Positions 1-12,905 of a stretch of DNA of 64,000 nt are shown piece after piece (positions within the stretch are counted from its first letter, which is position 1; every line of letters begins with the position of its first letter). The position numbers and the translations under genes were made by a program. This stretch comes from Enoplolaimus lenunculus (taxonomy: Eukaryota; Nematoda; Enoplea; Enoplida; Thoracostomopsidae). Where the stretch lies: NCBI GenBank assembly GCA_030248215.1, contig JASANG010003329.1, forward strand, positions 1 to 64,000, written 5' to 3'. The notes below the pieces were generated by a model. That model was not told the origin of the DNA, made no database searches, and worked only from the letters and a program-made list of their open reading frames with translations.

Positions 1-2280
1 ATTGTTGCATGCAGATAGCTGTGCTGTCTTTGGACTGGATTTTCATGTATTTCTAACCTAGAATTTCTTAGGGTTTGTTTTACCGAGTTTCTTAGTAAAG
101 CTGTGTGTAATTTATAAGTGTTATGATTTTATTACGCTAGAATCTCTTACGGTGCCTTTGTATTGTGGTTTTTTGACTGAGTAGCGCGTAGTTCAGGCAA
201 CAGATTTTTTGAAAGCGCGTAAGACTACGAACGATCTATCCCATATAACAGCAATGACTAACAAGTTAAATAGCATACAATTACGGTGCCTTCTACAACG
301 TTATTGTAGATGAATCGAAAGGAGAAATGCCGCTCGAACGGGAATTTATTGAACACATCGTGAAAGTATGCGTGCATCATATATTTTTAAAGCAAGATGT
401 TTGATACATGATATATTTGTAAATTCGCAATCATATTTAGTTTGATCGTTCTTTGCTAATTACTTTCAGCTTTATTAGGACGAAGCTTTTGTTGTATGGT
501 CCAAGTATATTTTGATATGTGGCGTATTGAGATATTGACATTTAAGCCGATTCGCTGGTGTATTTCCAAATATCCCAGCCGTAAGTTGCTTTTGCCAGCT
601 TTCGCTGCAAAAATTAGTCGTTAAAGCTGCGAGTTCTCGCTACAGAAACTCGCAGTTGCAGATGCTAATCCTTCACTGTCGCAGTAAGTTTTACTGTTCC
701 AAATCTGGAGCATCGGTATATGTATTCGAATTCCTCGAACTTTTGCCGAACAATTTCGGATCCGGGTTTCCGCAACAAAATAGCATAGTTTAGTGATTTT
801 AACATCCCGCTCCTACATTATGAACACCTAGTAATCGTATCATACCTAAATTAAATTTGCTAAAGAACTTATCAGATAGTTGCACCACCAAAGCTATATA
901 ACTGTGTGAAATGCATTAGAAACCATTAGAAACAAAACACTCCCAGCATGTCTCTTAACACAACTATCGTATGTCATATGTTAAAACAAACCGCAGAAGG
1001 AAAAATTTGGTCAACATGCTTCATCTTTGAGTAATAAATAACTTACGTAGTATATTTGGGTTACGATAACAAATACTTAATTAGAAGTGGTTGGAATGGT
1101 CGGGATGCAAAGATATGACATGTCATATTTTAAGTAACTAAGTGGACATTTTACTTAATTTAGTACTGCCCATTAATATTTTACACACTGAGCTGCTAGA
1201 CTGTAGATAGAGGCAGAAATTCTTTCCTTCCGGGTCCGGGTACTTATTTTTAAATGTTGCAACTCTATTTAGTAAACTCCAGAATTCCAACCGGAAGAAC
1301 ATTTCTTAGGAAGCAGGAACATGAATTCACTTTTTCACCGGAGTAGGAACCGAAACAAATTGATTATAACGCAAAAACGAATAATGTTTTATTTAGCAGC
1401 CTATTTTGCGTTTTCATTAGATCGTTTTTCAAGTTCTACAAATACAAAACATATGTCACATAGTTTAAAATGTGAGGCATTTGGAGACCAAACACAAGTT
1501 GTGAAGATAAACTGGCTTGCTGTAAACTTATTCAGGCTATTATTTTTTTAAACTGTACTTCATAATATGCCAGAACACTGTGACAATTCCCCTTCCTGCG
1601 TTTTCGAATGCCGATGTAGCATATAATATTAACTCCCTGTATATAATGTTGACTCCCCCAGTCAATATTATATATAAAATATTAACTCCTCTTATATATT
1701 ATTTTAAGTCCCTGATTATGGCTGTAAACGCGATTGTTATTTACAGAATTTGGACATATTCTGTTTTCACTATGTTTATTTTTATCACACTGCCATCTGA
1801 CACCTGTTTCACACGGTCATATTTTCCGCAGACCTGAAACACTTGTCTCTCACGATGATATTTTTTCCACAGACCTGCGATACTGTTTCTCACGATATTT
1901 TTTCGCAAACTTAGTACACCTGTTTCTCCGACACGAGTTTCTCACGCTGGAATTTTTTCGCGCTGAAATTTTACTTTGTGTGTCATAATTATTATATTTA
2001 TCGAATAGAGACACATTTTAAGGTGTTGTATAAGGTTTTTAAAATAGAAGGTAAAAGGCTGGGGCAGGCGCAATTTTTGATATTTTTAGGGGAAACTGAA
2101 AATTCAGGGCTCTTGTACATTTCCTCAAATTTAAGGTTAGGCTTAAGAAAAGGCTTTGCAAATGAACGGTTACAAAACAGTGCGGTAAAGTTTTCTTAAA
2201 AACCATCGCAGCATTTCTGCTTAATTATGTACTATTGAAGCTACTTTTTTTAAAAATCGTGCATGTGCCCATTTAATTTA
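1..2280. other. Non-coding stretch, probably intron or flank of afadin
   Basis: No exon could be placed here with confidence. The sequence is AT-rich. Around 1210-1320 there are a few CCGG/GGAA words that recall the MITE group seen all over the window. If the afadin gene continues to the left, this stretch is part of the intron before the exon at 4286. The core of the DIL domain, which should precede that exon, was not found here. Confidence 0.4.
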
Positions 2281-2309
2281 ATTCAAAAAATGGACGACGG
2301 AAATAATAG

Positions 2310-2900
2310 AAATGCTAGCAAAAATGCAAGAACAGTGTACGAGCATTAACAATTTAACGATATTTTTGATTATTTGAGCTCACACAAATACCCTAATGAT
2401 GTCCAGACCGAAGGTGAAAAGGCATACTTTTCGTCGCAGTGCGAAAAATTTTATTCTAGTCGAAACGAGATGGATCAGTTAATCAGGTAAAGCTGGTGGA
2501 TTTCAACCAGCTAGTGGAACATGCGTGCAGATACATTATTATGAAAATAGAAATCACTGACTAACGTCTGCTAATTGTAGAGACAGGGTTGAGATTGCCG
2601 GCAGCCTTAATATTGGAAACGGTCCTCGTCAATTAAAAGGCAATTAAAACAAAGGTATGCCGATATGGCAAAAATTGGTAATTTAACTGTGTGTACACCT
2701 CCGTGTCAACAACAGGTAAACGGCGTGGTTTGCGCATTGCATGCCATCGCAAATATCGTCGAATTTCTGTCGGAACATGATATCCGGTGGCCAGTTTCGT
2801 TCCTCAAAAATGTGCGATCACCTGTTAAAATGCCTAGAGTACGGTCGAGTTGTCCCTTTTCCTAAGACAAGCGTGAAGAAGCGTGAGCGCCCGAAAGAAA
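2310..2900 (+). mobile_element. Decayed transposon with a Ulp1-like protease remnant, possibly Ginger-type
   Basis: The right part (about 2640-2890) reads like the C-terminal half of a Ulp1/C48 cysteine protease as found in animal transposons: a QQQVNGV block where the catalytic Gln and Cys normally sit, then a helix with FLSEHDIRWP, then DHLLKCLEYGRVVPFP, the usual closing motif of such proteins. The left part (about 2330-2490) has a lysine- and tyrosine-rich stretch (SSHKYPNDVQTEGEKAYF) that resembles the N-terminal region of integrase-type transposases. Ginger DNA transposons are known to combine an integrase with Ulp1 or OTU proteases, so Ginger is the best guess; the integrase core is not seen. 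The copy is clearly broken, with several breaks, and looks old. It could also be another protease-bearing element. Confidence 0.45.
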
Positions 2901-2912
2901 TAGATACATTTC

Positions 2913-4250
<1,338 letters not shown>

Positions 4251-4285
4251 TATGTAAACGCCGTAGGTTTTATCATGCTTTGCAG

Positions 4286-4653
4286 CTTGCCGAAGATACT
4301 GTCGACGAGCAAATCAAAGCTGAGGGCAGCAATAGACCTATGTTAGAAGAAGACGTTGATTTGCAGTTACCGTATTTCTTACCGGATGACGGCTACTCGT
4401 GTGACACACAGCGTGGCATTCCGCAAGGACTTCAAGCTTTTGTGGACATGTTGCATGTTAAAGGCGAGTTGGCCGAGTATGATTCCAAACAAAACTTAGC
4501 ATTAAGATAAAATTTTTAGCTGAAATACGTGTTTCTGATTTGAATCTTACGTAATGTTATTCCAATTTTTTTACTTACAACCGTTTTTCAGGAATTTGTC
4601 GAATGATTATTCAACCATCTTCAAGTGGTAGCTGGGCAGTGCATTTTGGGGAG
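4286..4653 (+). other. AFDN: Afadin exons for the end of the DIL domain
   Basis: Exon 4286-4463 encodes LAEDTVDEQIKAEG followed by LQLPYFLPDDGYSCDTQRG and IPQGLQAFVDMLH, aligning well with the end of the DIL (dilute) domain of vertebrate afadin. Exon 4592-4653 encodes GICRMIIQPSSSGSWAVHF, the match of the family's GFCRLIPHTRSPGTWTIYF. To keep this match the first exon must stop at AAAG and the intron must start with GCGAGT, a GC-AG intron; reading on without splicing gives ELAEYDSK, which has no counterpart in afadin, and meets a stop near 4510. Confidence 0.9.
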
Positions 4654-7600
4654 GTATGCTTTGATTTAGTATGATATCTAATAGGCAGGGTGCCAACAAG
4701 AACGGCATTTTATCGGAAGCGGAATCAGAACAGAAAATTGACACCAGAATTCATATCGAGTCGGAGCTATAAATTCTCCGAGTGTACAAATTTTAGCTTA
4801 TCAAGCTAATGAATATTACCGGTTATCTTGATTATTTTTTCTTTCGAAAATAATTACGATCCTTGTGGTTAAAAATGTAGCGAAATTTGTTCGAAGTGTG
4901 ACATGTGTCCAACGAAAACCAAGCGTAAACTTTTAAAACTCCAGTTCCGATTAAGATTGAACTTCAGATCGAAATCGCCGCAGGAATCATATTTCTAACG
5001 CGGATGGAAATTACATTTGCATCTTGACGTTGTGATCCATTTTGCTTTGTGGAATTTTTAGATAGCGGGGTCAGTTTGTCAAATTAGATTTTGGGGATAT
5101 TGGTACAGCTAGAATCAGAAAATTACATTTTTACCGAGCAGATTACACAGGCTTTTTCTATGTTTTAGCAAGCATTTAACCAAACTCAAACGGTGAATTC
5201 TGGTGTATCTAACGACATTGCTCATACAGTTGCGATACCTGAAAAGCAACCGGAAATAGTGAATATAAATTTTGAGCGTGCGTCCGCTACAGACAAAATT
5301 GGTCTGTCGATTGTTGCAGCCGAGGTAGAGCTTTATTTTTGTTCCAGTATTTAGGTTTTACACAGTACTTTTATAAAAGTTTTTGATTTGTGACAATGTG
5401 CGGTGTGCAGTGGCCATGAGTGCTACTGGCGGTTTGGTATTAAACTTTTTATAAATTGATGTCCACTTTACTATTAAATTGTCCAAAACCTTTTGTACAA
5501 TGATTTTAGACGAATGATCTGGTACGTTTGGACATTATAGAACAAGAGTATGCTGCGCAGTACGAAACGTACCTGCATGCGTTTCGTTTTTGGCCGATCC
5601 CCACACTGATTTGGAGGGAGGTGTAGGTGTTATTTGCATCATAGAAAATAAAAGTATAAGCAAAGCAATGAACCCACTTGCTTTGAAAAATGTTCGAGCG
5701 TAACCCCTCCAGAATCTAGGGAGTTGTGGACCAAATACGTAACGCACGCTTGTTACATTGGTTGCATATTCTTGCTATACACTGCTTTATAATTAGGTGT
5801 TTCTTATTTGACGGTGTACAGTATATTATCGACCATTGTATGGTCAGGTATCTGGCTCCGGTTGAAAATCGACGTCCGACTACGGTATTTTAACTTGTCA
5901 TGTGTTTTATGGAAACCTCGAATCATTAAAACCATCAGTTACATTTATGCCAACAGTCATGGAACTGAATCATTTCCATATTTTTTCAGTCATACATGCG
6001 TTGTAAATTTTTGCAAGATAACCAGTGTTATTTTTAGGGGTGGAGCAGTATCTCAGCGTATTCCTGTTTCAAAGCCTAAGCCTAAACATCCATGTAAAAA
6101 CAACTCTAACATTAAGTCAAAGCTTATGCGAAGCTAATACCCTTAGTACTGAGTCATCTTTATGTTAAAGTATCTAGGGTAAACTGAATGCTTTTAAAAG
6201 TAACATGGGCTAAACAAATATTGCAACTAAACGAAACACTACAAAAACAAGGATTAGAAAATGCATTAAGTGAGATGTTAAGCTTTGTCACGTAAACATT
6301 GGATGCCCTAAACCACGTAATTGAAAAGTGTTCACTACGATCTGAAATTTGAATGCCGTTTAGTACATGTTAGATTGAATTAACTATACGGCTCTGGCGG
6401 AGCCGGCTGTTAAATTATCCGGCTCCGGCATTTTTTGTATCGGGTCGCACTCTGTTATCGACGTGTGTTTTGCAAAGCTTATATTGTTTTAGTCTCCATT
6501 CAGTCATGCGCTAGGAATCTATGTCAAAAAACTGGTGCCGAACTCCGCCGCTGAACGAGTAATGTTTTTATTTACGGAATACAGAACTAATTGAAAAATT
6601 TCTACGTAATTCGTTAATACTTTATTTTTAAGGTCTTGACCAAATATTTCAAACCTGTGCAAATTAAAAAATTTCGTTACGGATTGTTGTGCACAAAATT
6701 ACTACGCGATCTCAACGTTTTCAAAAATCTAATAAAAACTGTTTGAAACTGTTAAAAGTTTTTCTTTAAGCCCTATAAGTAAACAATATTTATTTATTTA
6801 TATTGTGCGGAATGTACTAATAACCAGTCGTAATGGGACTACATTTATTGAGCGAAGCTCGAACACACGTAAGCAATTAATGTAGTATGCAAATTATTTA
6901 TTAGCAGACTATTCATTTCTCGGTTTTGGAGGTTTGTAGACAATTTATTCAGATTTCTCGCACCCAAAAACCCTTCAGTCACCCTAATAATTATTGAAAT
7001 AGTATAACAAGTCCTAATTTTGTCTTGTCAATTAAGCTAATATGCAAATTAGGTATTAGCTAACAATTCGGTTATCGGTTTTGTGGGTTTGTAGACAATT
7101 TATTCAGATTCCTCGCTCCCAAAAATCCATTATTGCTGAAATTAGCCCCAGAGTACAAAACATGAACCACTTCGGGAAACTCCGAGCTTCGCTCAAAAAT
7201 GTGTTACTGAGCTTTTACTCAATAACTTTCACAGGCTTTTTTCCGATACACGTATTTGTGCTAGTTACTTGCAGGATGGCAGACTGCAGTTTGGTGATCA
7301 GCTTTTGGCTTTCAATGGACATAATTTGTGTGGAATTCAACAAGAGGAGTGAGTTTCAATGATATTTTGTTTTTGTAGTGACAGTTTACGCTGACCAATA
7401 TTGAGCATTATTTACTGGTGTCGTCTGTTCTTTATGGCTAAGTTGCTGTTTAACTATAAGAAGATTATGGTTGGGTTGCTGTTTAATTAACTTTGATGAA
7501 TTTTGTATATATACTAATTGTCAGTATTCCGGGAATTATGTTACGTTTATACTATTAAATTGGTTAATACTGTCTGTTATTATTGTTCAGAGCTGCGTAT

Positions 7601-10600
7601 TTCATGGCAAATGCTGGTAGGTCGCTAAATTTCACTGTTTCCAAAAATGCAGCGTCGTATAATGGAGTGAAAGAGTCGATACTGGAATCAGAAATTGAAC
7701 TATCGAACGGTATGAAGTTGCAGTGAGCTTGAAAGGCAAAAATAATCAGTACTGTGAATTTTTTGTGTAAATTCCATGAAAGCAAAGTCAGTAATAGTGT
7801 ATTATTCAAGTAATGAACTTTTTTAATGGGATCGGTATTTGACTTTTAGGAGTTTTCGTGTCGCTTTTAAAAATGTGGGACTTAGAAGAAAAGGAAAACC
7901 GAACCTTATACACCCAGTACATAACAAAGCCAGAAAGGCGAGCAGACCATACGTACGTGTTTTCGAAAGTTTTGTAAAAATCGTTAGTTAGTCTGCACTC
8001 GTCGAGTCAAAATACCATTCAGTGTTCTATAAATAGAAGAGTGTTAAGTTACAGTTAGATTAAATATCTGCAGAAACGTGGCTGGAGTAATGGCCAAGTT
8101 AAATTTTGGTTCGGACTTTTCATTTCATGATGGAATACATTATCCCACAGTATTTTAATTTAATATCAAAATGTTGCTATTGAACACTACTTGCTGTTTG
8201 AATGTTTGTGCAGCAGTGAAATTTTAGTTTCGACAGAATTTGCGTTGTAGTAGTAGTAGTAGTAGTGTGCTCGTACCTTATGGTTCTATGACATTTTCTA
8301 TTGACATTTTTCCTTAAGTAATGAAATGACAACCTATGATAATTCCAGATCAACCCCCAGCCGTTGCAGCTCAGGAGAAAAAGACAGGACCATATTTGCC
8401 CCCAGGTGCGACGCGTGTTCTCCCATCACAACCTCCACATGCTTTCTCAAATAACCAACAACAACAGCAGAAGCATCAACACCAGAATTCAACTGGAAGC
8501 GAAACAGTTCTACCAACTGAGCTGCTTGGCTCACAAAGTTTTGCTCACGCAACGTGTCAACCAACGGTGTTGCAGCACCATCTAGCATCGGGTACCGCTA
8601 TTTCAACTTCTTCTCATCGTCCACAACAGATGACTTCGAATGGAAAGGTGCATCTGCCGTCAAACATGAATAACAATGTTTCGAATCACTGGTCAACGTC
8701 CACGGTATCTATTCCTTATAATCAGCAAGAACAACAGCCACGCACGTCAACAGTAAGCAGTCCTGTGACGAAACACTATTCGGATTCAGTGCAATTGCCT
8801 TCGGCGAATGTTGATTTTACATCGTTTACAGAATTCAATTCAGAATGTTCGTTGAATCAATTGCGAGCCGCAAACGTTATTAATGACGTAACTTTTGCAA
8901 ACGAGAAACAGATACAGCAAGCGGTGCAAAAGATTGGTGGCGGCTCTTACTATCACCCACAAACTGTCAAACAGTGCGTCGAGCAGCCTAAGCATCATTC
9001 GACTAACGAGTTGTATGGTCCCGCTCATGCAGGGTTTCAGAACTCACAAAGACAACTGTCGTTCTGCCGTGAAAACTCTGGTAAATTTCCTGCAGTCGTG
9101 AGCGACGCATATACTGCATATGTAAAATCTTCTAATTCTGAGACTACCGGAAGTCCGAAACAACTATTTTCACAGATATATGAAGCGCAAATGTCACGAC
9201 AGGACTATACACCAATATGGATTGGCAGTACTGAGGAACCAAGCGCTGCAGGCGGTGGTTCAGTCCACAAACATGTTACGAGATATGGTTCTAAGGAATT
9301 TACGCAACATCACGGTAGCAGGCTGGAGCAAAATCAACATTACGTAAATAATCACCGGCAGGATGTGTGGGATTCATATGCTTCATCTGTGACAAATACA
9401 GCCATTACTGTTACTACCACATCTAATACTCCGGTGGTATCAGGCCCGATAGTTACCGCCACAACTCATGTTGCACCGGGTTACACTCCAATTTGGATTG
9501 GACCTGCAACGGTCGCCGCTGATTCTGGTGGGCATACGACGTATATGTCTCATTTGACAAACACAGCCACTGTGACTTATGAACCACAACTTTCGTTGCG
9601 CCACGCAAGTCATTCTACAGAAGCACTAGCAGCATTTGGTGATCGAAAGTTACACGACGATGCGTCAAGAATAGCATCAAATACTACTACAGATTCTTCA
9701 CCTGTCGATCACGCGGTAAGCTGGATTAAGCCTGTCTCTCTAACTGTTGTGTTAAGATGTCGGTGGTGATGACGGGATTTATTGCTGTTAATCAATATAG
9801 TCATGGACAGAATTTGCAGACAGACCTTTATGGTTTCATTAGTATGTTTTCAATTGCTTCTGAACGCGGTACTAGCTGCGGTTTGGAACGCGACAGTAAT
9901 CGCGTCCACATATTTCTGTCCGTCACTGTACGTAATTACTAAGGCTTGGAAGCAGTTATGCTAATTCGTTCAGTATGCTCAAATTGCTGTCTGCTTTTGC
10001 GTTTGTGTTTTGTGTTTTTTATAACTTGTCGTTGAATATTAACTGTTTATGGGCCAAAATTTTTGACGCCCGCCGTAGTCATATGCGCTTCCCCAACTCA
10101 GAATCGAACCTGGACCAATAGAGTATAAGTTGTGTACAGCACAATCATTGCGCCGCGAACATAGATGTATCGCTCGGGTCCCAACAGACTTTCACGAAAT
10201 ATTGTGGTTCGTAATCGAAATAGTTAAGAGTGCAGGTTTTCCTTTGCGTGTTTTGAGACAAAAGTTGAACGCCATTGCTTTTATTTTTCTCTTGATGTAT
10301 GCATTTAATATATTATGCTTGCGGTATTAATTCATATTCGGCCGCTCCTCGCTAATATCTACACCCATGTCATTAATTACGTTCTTCACCTTGTGATTTG
10401 CAGGAGCTTCAATTTGCACAGAAAACTTGTTGGGTTGAGATACAACCCGTTCTTTGGGTTTTTGTTGAAAGGTTTTTAAAGCATGACATCAACGTTTGTT
10501 ATGCTGTATTCATTTTCAAGCGTATAGAATGGCTTGGTGGTTCAGTGAAATCTGCTAGCTAGTTCCTAACACTGCAGCCAAGCAAGAAATGTCTAAACTA

Positions 10601-12574
10601 AGGTAGTACAGTTGTTCTAGTAATCAAAGTTTGTTACACGTCATATGTGAATTCTGTTGATCATAAAGTGAGTGATATAATTTATTTTTGTCTCATTCAC
10701 TGGTGTTTCGGGGTAGGGTGCACCAGCCATTTAGTTTCACATTCTTCAATATGTTTTGGTAAGTTATGTAATTTCGATGTTCTGTGCCAGCGTTCGTGTT
10801 TCAGCAAAAATTCCTGCTAATATTCACTTGTTGTTGTTGTTGTTGTTGTTGTCGTTTTTGTTGTTGTTGTTGTTGTTGTTGTTTTTGTTTTTGTTTTTGT
10901 TGTTGTTGTTCCAGCTTTGCAAGGAATGGGGACATGAATTTTCTTTCTTCATATTGATGTAAAACTTAATCATCGCAATATAGCAAACCATAATTTCAAG
11001 TATCATTTTTATTTTATCATTCTTATAGCTTTTTCAGAATAGCAGCAATAGCAGCAATGCTTTTGTATCTGCACCTTATCATTCAATTGATACAAGAGTT
11101 AACGAGTTTTTTTCGCCGAATACTGACCAACGCGCATGTCTGCAAAAAAGCTCAAGGAAAACTGGCATGGAGAAAAAAGTTGGATACAGGCGACCCAATA
11201 TGCCATTGGCAAAAAGCTTGCCTTCTCTTGTATTGGGACAAGAAGCAATAGACAACGATGAAACTTCAACTGAACAACGTTTAGAGAATGACTATTCTTT
11301 GCGTATGAACGCCAACAGTGAAAACCTTGGCACAAAAAAGCCGAAAGAGAACGAATTACGTACTGTCAGTCAAAACATGGAAAGATCGTCTGTTATGGAA
11401 CGTTTGAACGCGCGACAGCAGACACTTCCGGGATCGTACGACGCACGGTCGGAAACATCTCTGCATATGAGAAGCGACGATACTACCGAAGCATGGGCAA
11501 AAAATACTCGGGTGAAGGTTTGTAATTTATTGTGGTCGCGGAGTGGTCAGTGTTACGTTAAATATAGCAGGGAGCCACCGGAGATTGATCGATTGATTGA
11601 TATACCGGATACCGAGCCGGTAGTAGATTTTTTATCAGAACTGGAACCGGACGTCAACCAGATATTTTAGAGTATAAGCCACTTTTAATACCGTTGTGTG
11701 ATATTCAGCACCATAACCGTACTAGAGGTAAAAATCATTTTGAAACATGTTGGGTAAATAGCAGACTTCAGTTGTTTCATTAGGCTAGACACCTGAACAG
11801 GCTGGCCTCTCCCCGGAACAAAGGTATCCATTCGTGCATGGGCCAGTTAATCTGACCAGTATTGGTCGGTTTGGTAGTTTGTTCGGTTGTTGTGTATGAG
11901 AAAAAGCGTTTTTGCGGCATGCAGCTTTTTAGGTTTGAGCTTGGTATGCTTATGCAGATCCGGTGGTGGTTTACGTAGTATGTTTGCTTTGGGCTGCCGT
12001 CTAAATTAACTGGCACTTTGCTAGCCTAATCTATGGTGTTGGAGCTTTTTCAGAGGTGCATCAAGCGAACTGTTTGATGAGTGGTGGTTTTTAGAAAGCA
12101 CCGGAACAAAAATCGTGGGCTAAACATTTAAAATTTTACCCATTTTTTAGATTTTCGCAAATTTTTGCTAAAATTTGCTTCTTCTTAGCTGAGAGAGAAC
12201 GCTGAGTGGGGATTTGGCTGAGTAGGAGAAGCCATACTAGCCATATGCTGGCATAATGGCCAATATTTCAGCTTTTTGTGTAAACTTTAGTGTGTTTCAC
12301 AAATAAACTGCGTACTGTTTAGCCTTCCCAACGAATATGGTCCTGAACTTTGCCTATTTTTAGCGAAGCACAAAGCCTAGTTGTACGCGATTTCTTCGAA
12401 AAAATATTTAGGTTCAATTTAGGTTCACATCGCAAGTTTTCATACGACTTAACAAATTTAATAATACATTTATTATTATTATTGTTGTTGTTGTTATTGT
12501 TGTTATTATTATTGTTATTATTATTATTATTATTATTATCATTATTATTATTATTATTATTATTATTGTTATTG

Positions 12575-12614
<40 letters not shown>

Positions 12615-12869
12615 CATTATTATTATTATTATTATTACCAGTCTAGTGGAACTACATACATGCATTGAGCAATGCTTGAAATAATCCTGTATAATAAGCG
12701 TTCAAACGAAAAAAGTTTATCGAAATCCGTTAGCAGATTCTGACATTCTCGTCAGACGGGCAGACACCCACCTTTCGACCCCCGAATACAAAACATAAAA
12801 TGGTTCGCGAAACTTCGAGCTGTGCTCGGTAATTCTTTTCGCTCACTTATGTTTATTATTATTATTATT

Positions 12870-12905
<36 letters not shown>

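Noticed and set aside
310-683. Two exon-like segments (310-365 reading ESKGEMPLEREFIEH, and 662-683 reading MLILHCR) that recall the start of the afadin DIL domain.
   Set aside because: The rest of the DIL core, about 150 residues, is not found between 684 and 4285, so they do not connect to the exon at 4286. The matches are short and may be chance.
5535-5747. Minus-strand frame of 70 codons with a hydrophobic stretch.
   Set aside because: It lies inside an afadin intron, has no recognisable family, and no splice partners were seen.
8334-8588. Minus-strand frame of 84 codons opposite the large afadin exon.
   Set aside because: The plus-strand frame is open for 477 codons and fits the gene; the minus frame is a shadow with no family match.
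10404-10470. Exon-like segment ELQFAQKTCWVEIQP after TTTGCAG.
   Set aside because: Afadin exons 9715 and 11038 already join in phase 0, and this segment has no donor that keeps the phase.
12350-12665. Poly-Leu and poly-Ile reading frames.
   Set aside because: Artefacts of the ATT microsatellite.
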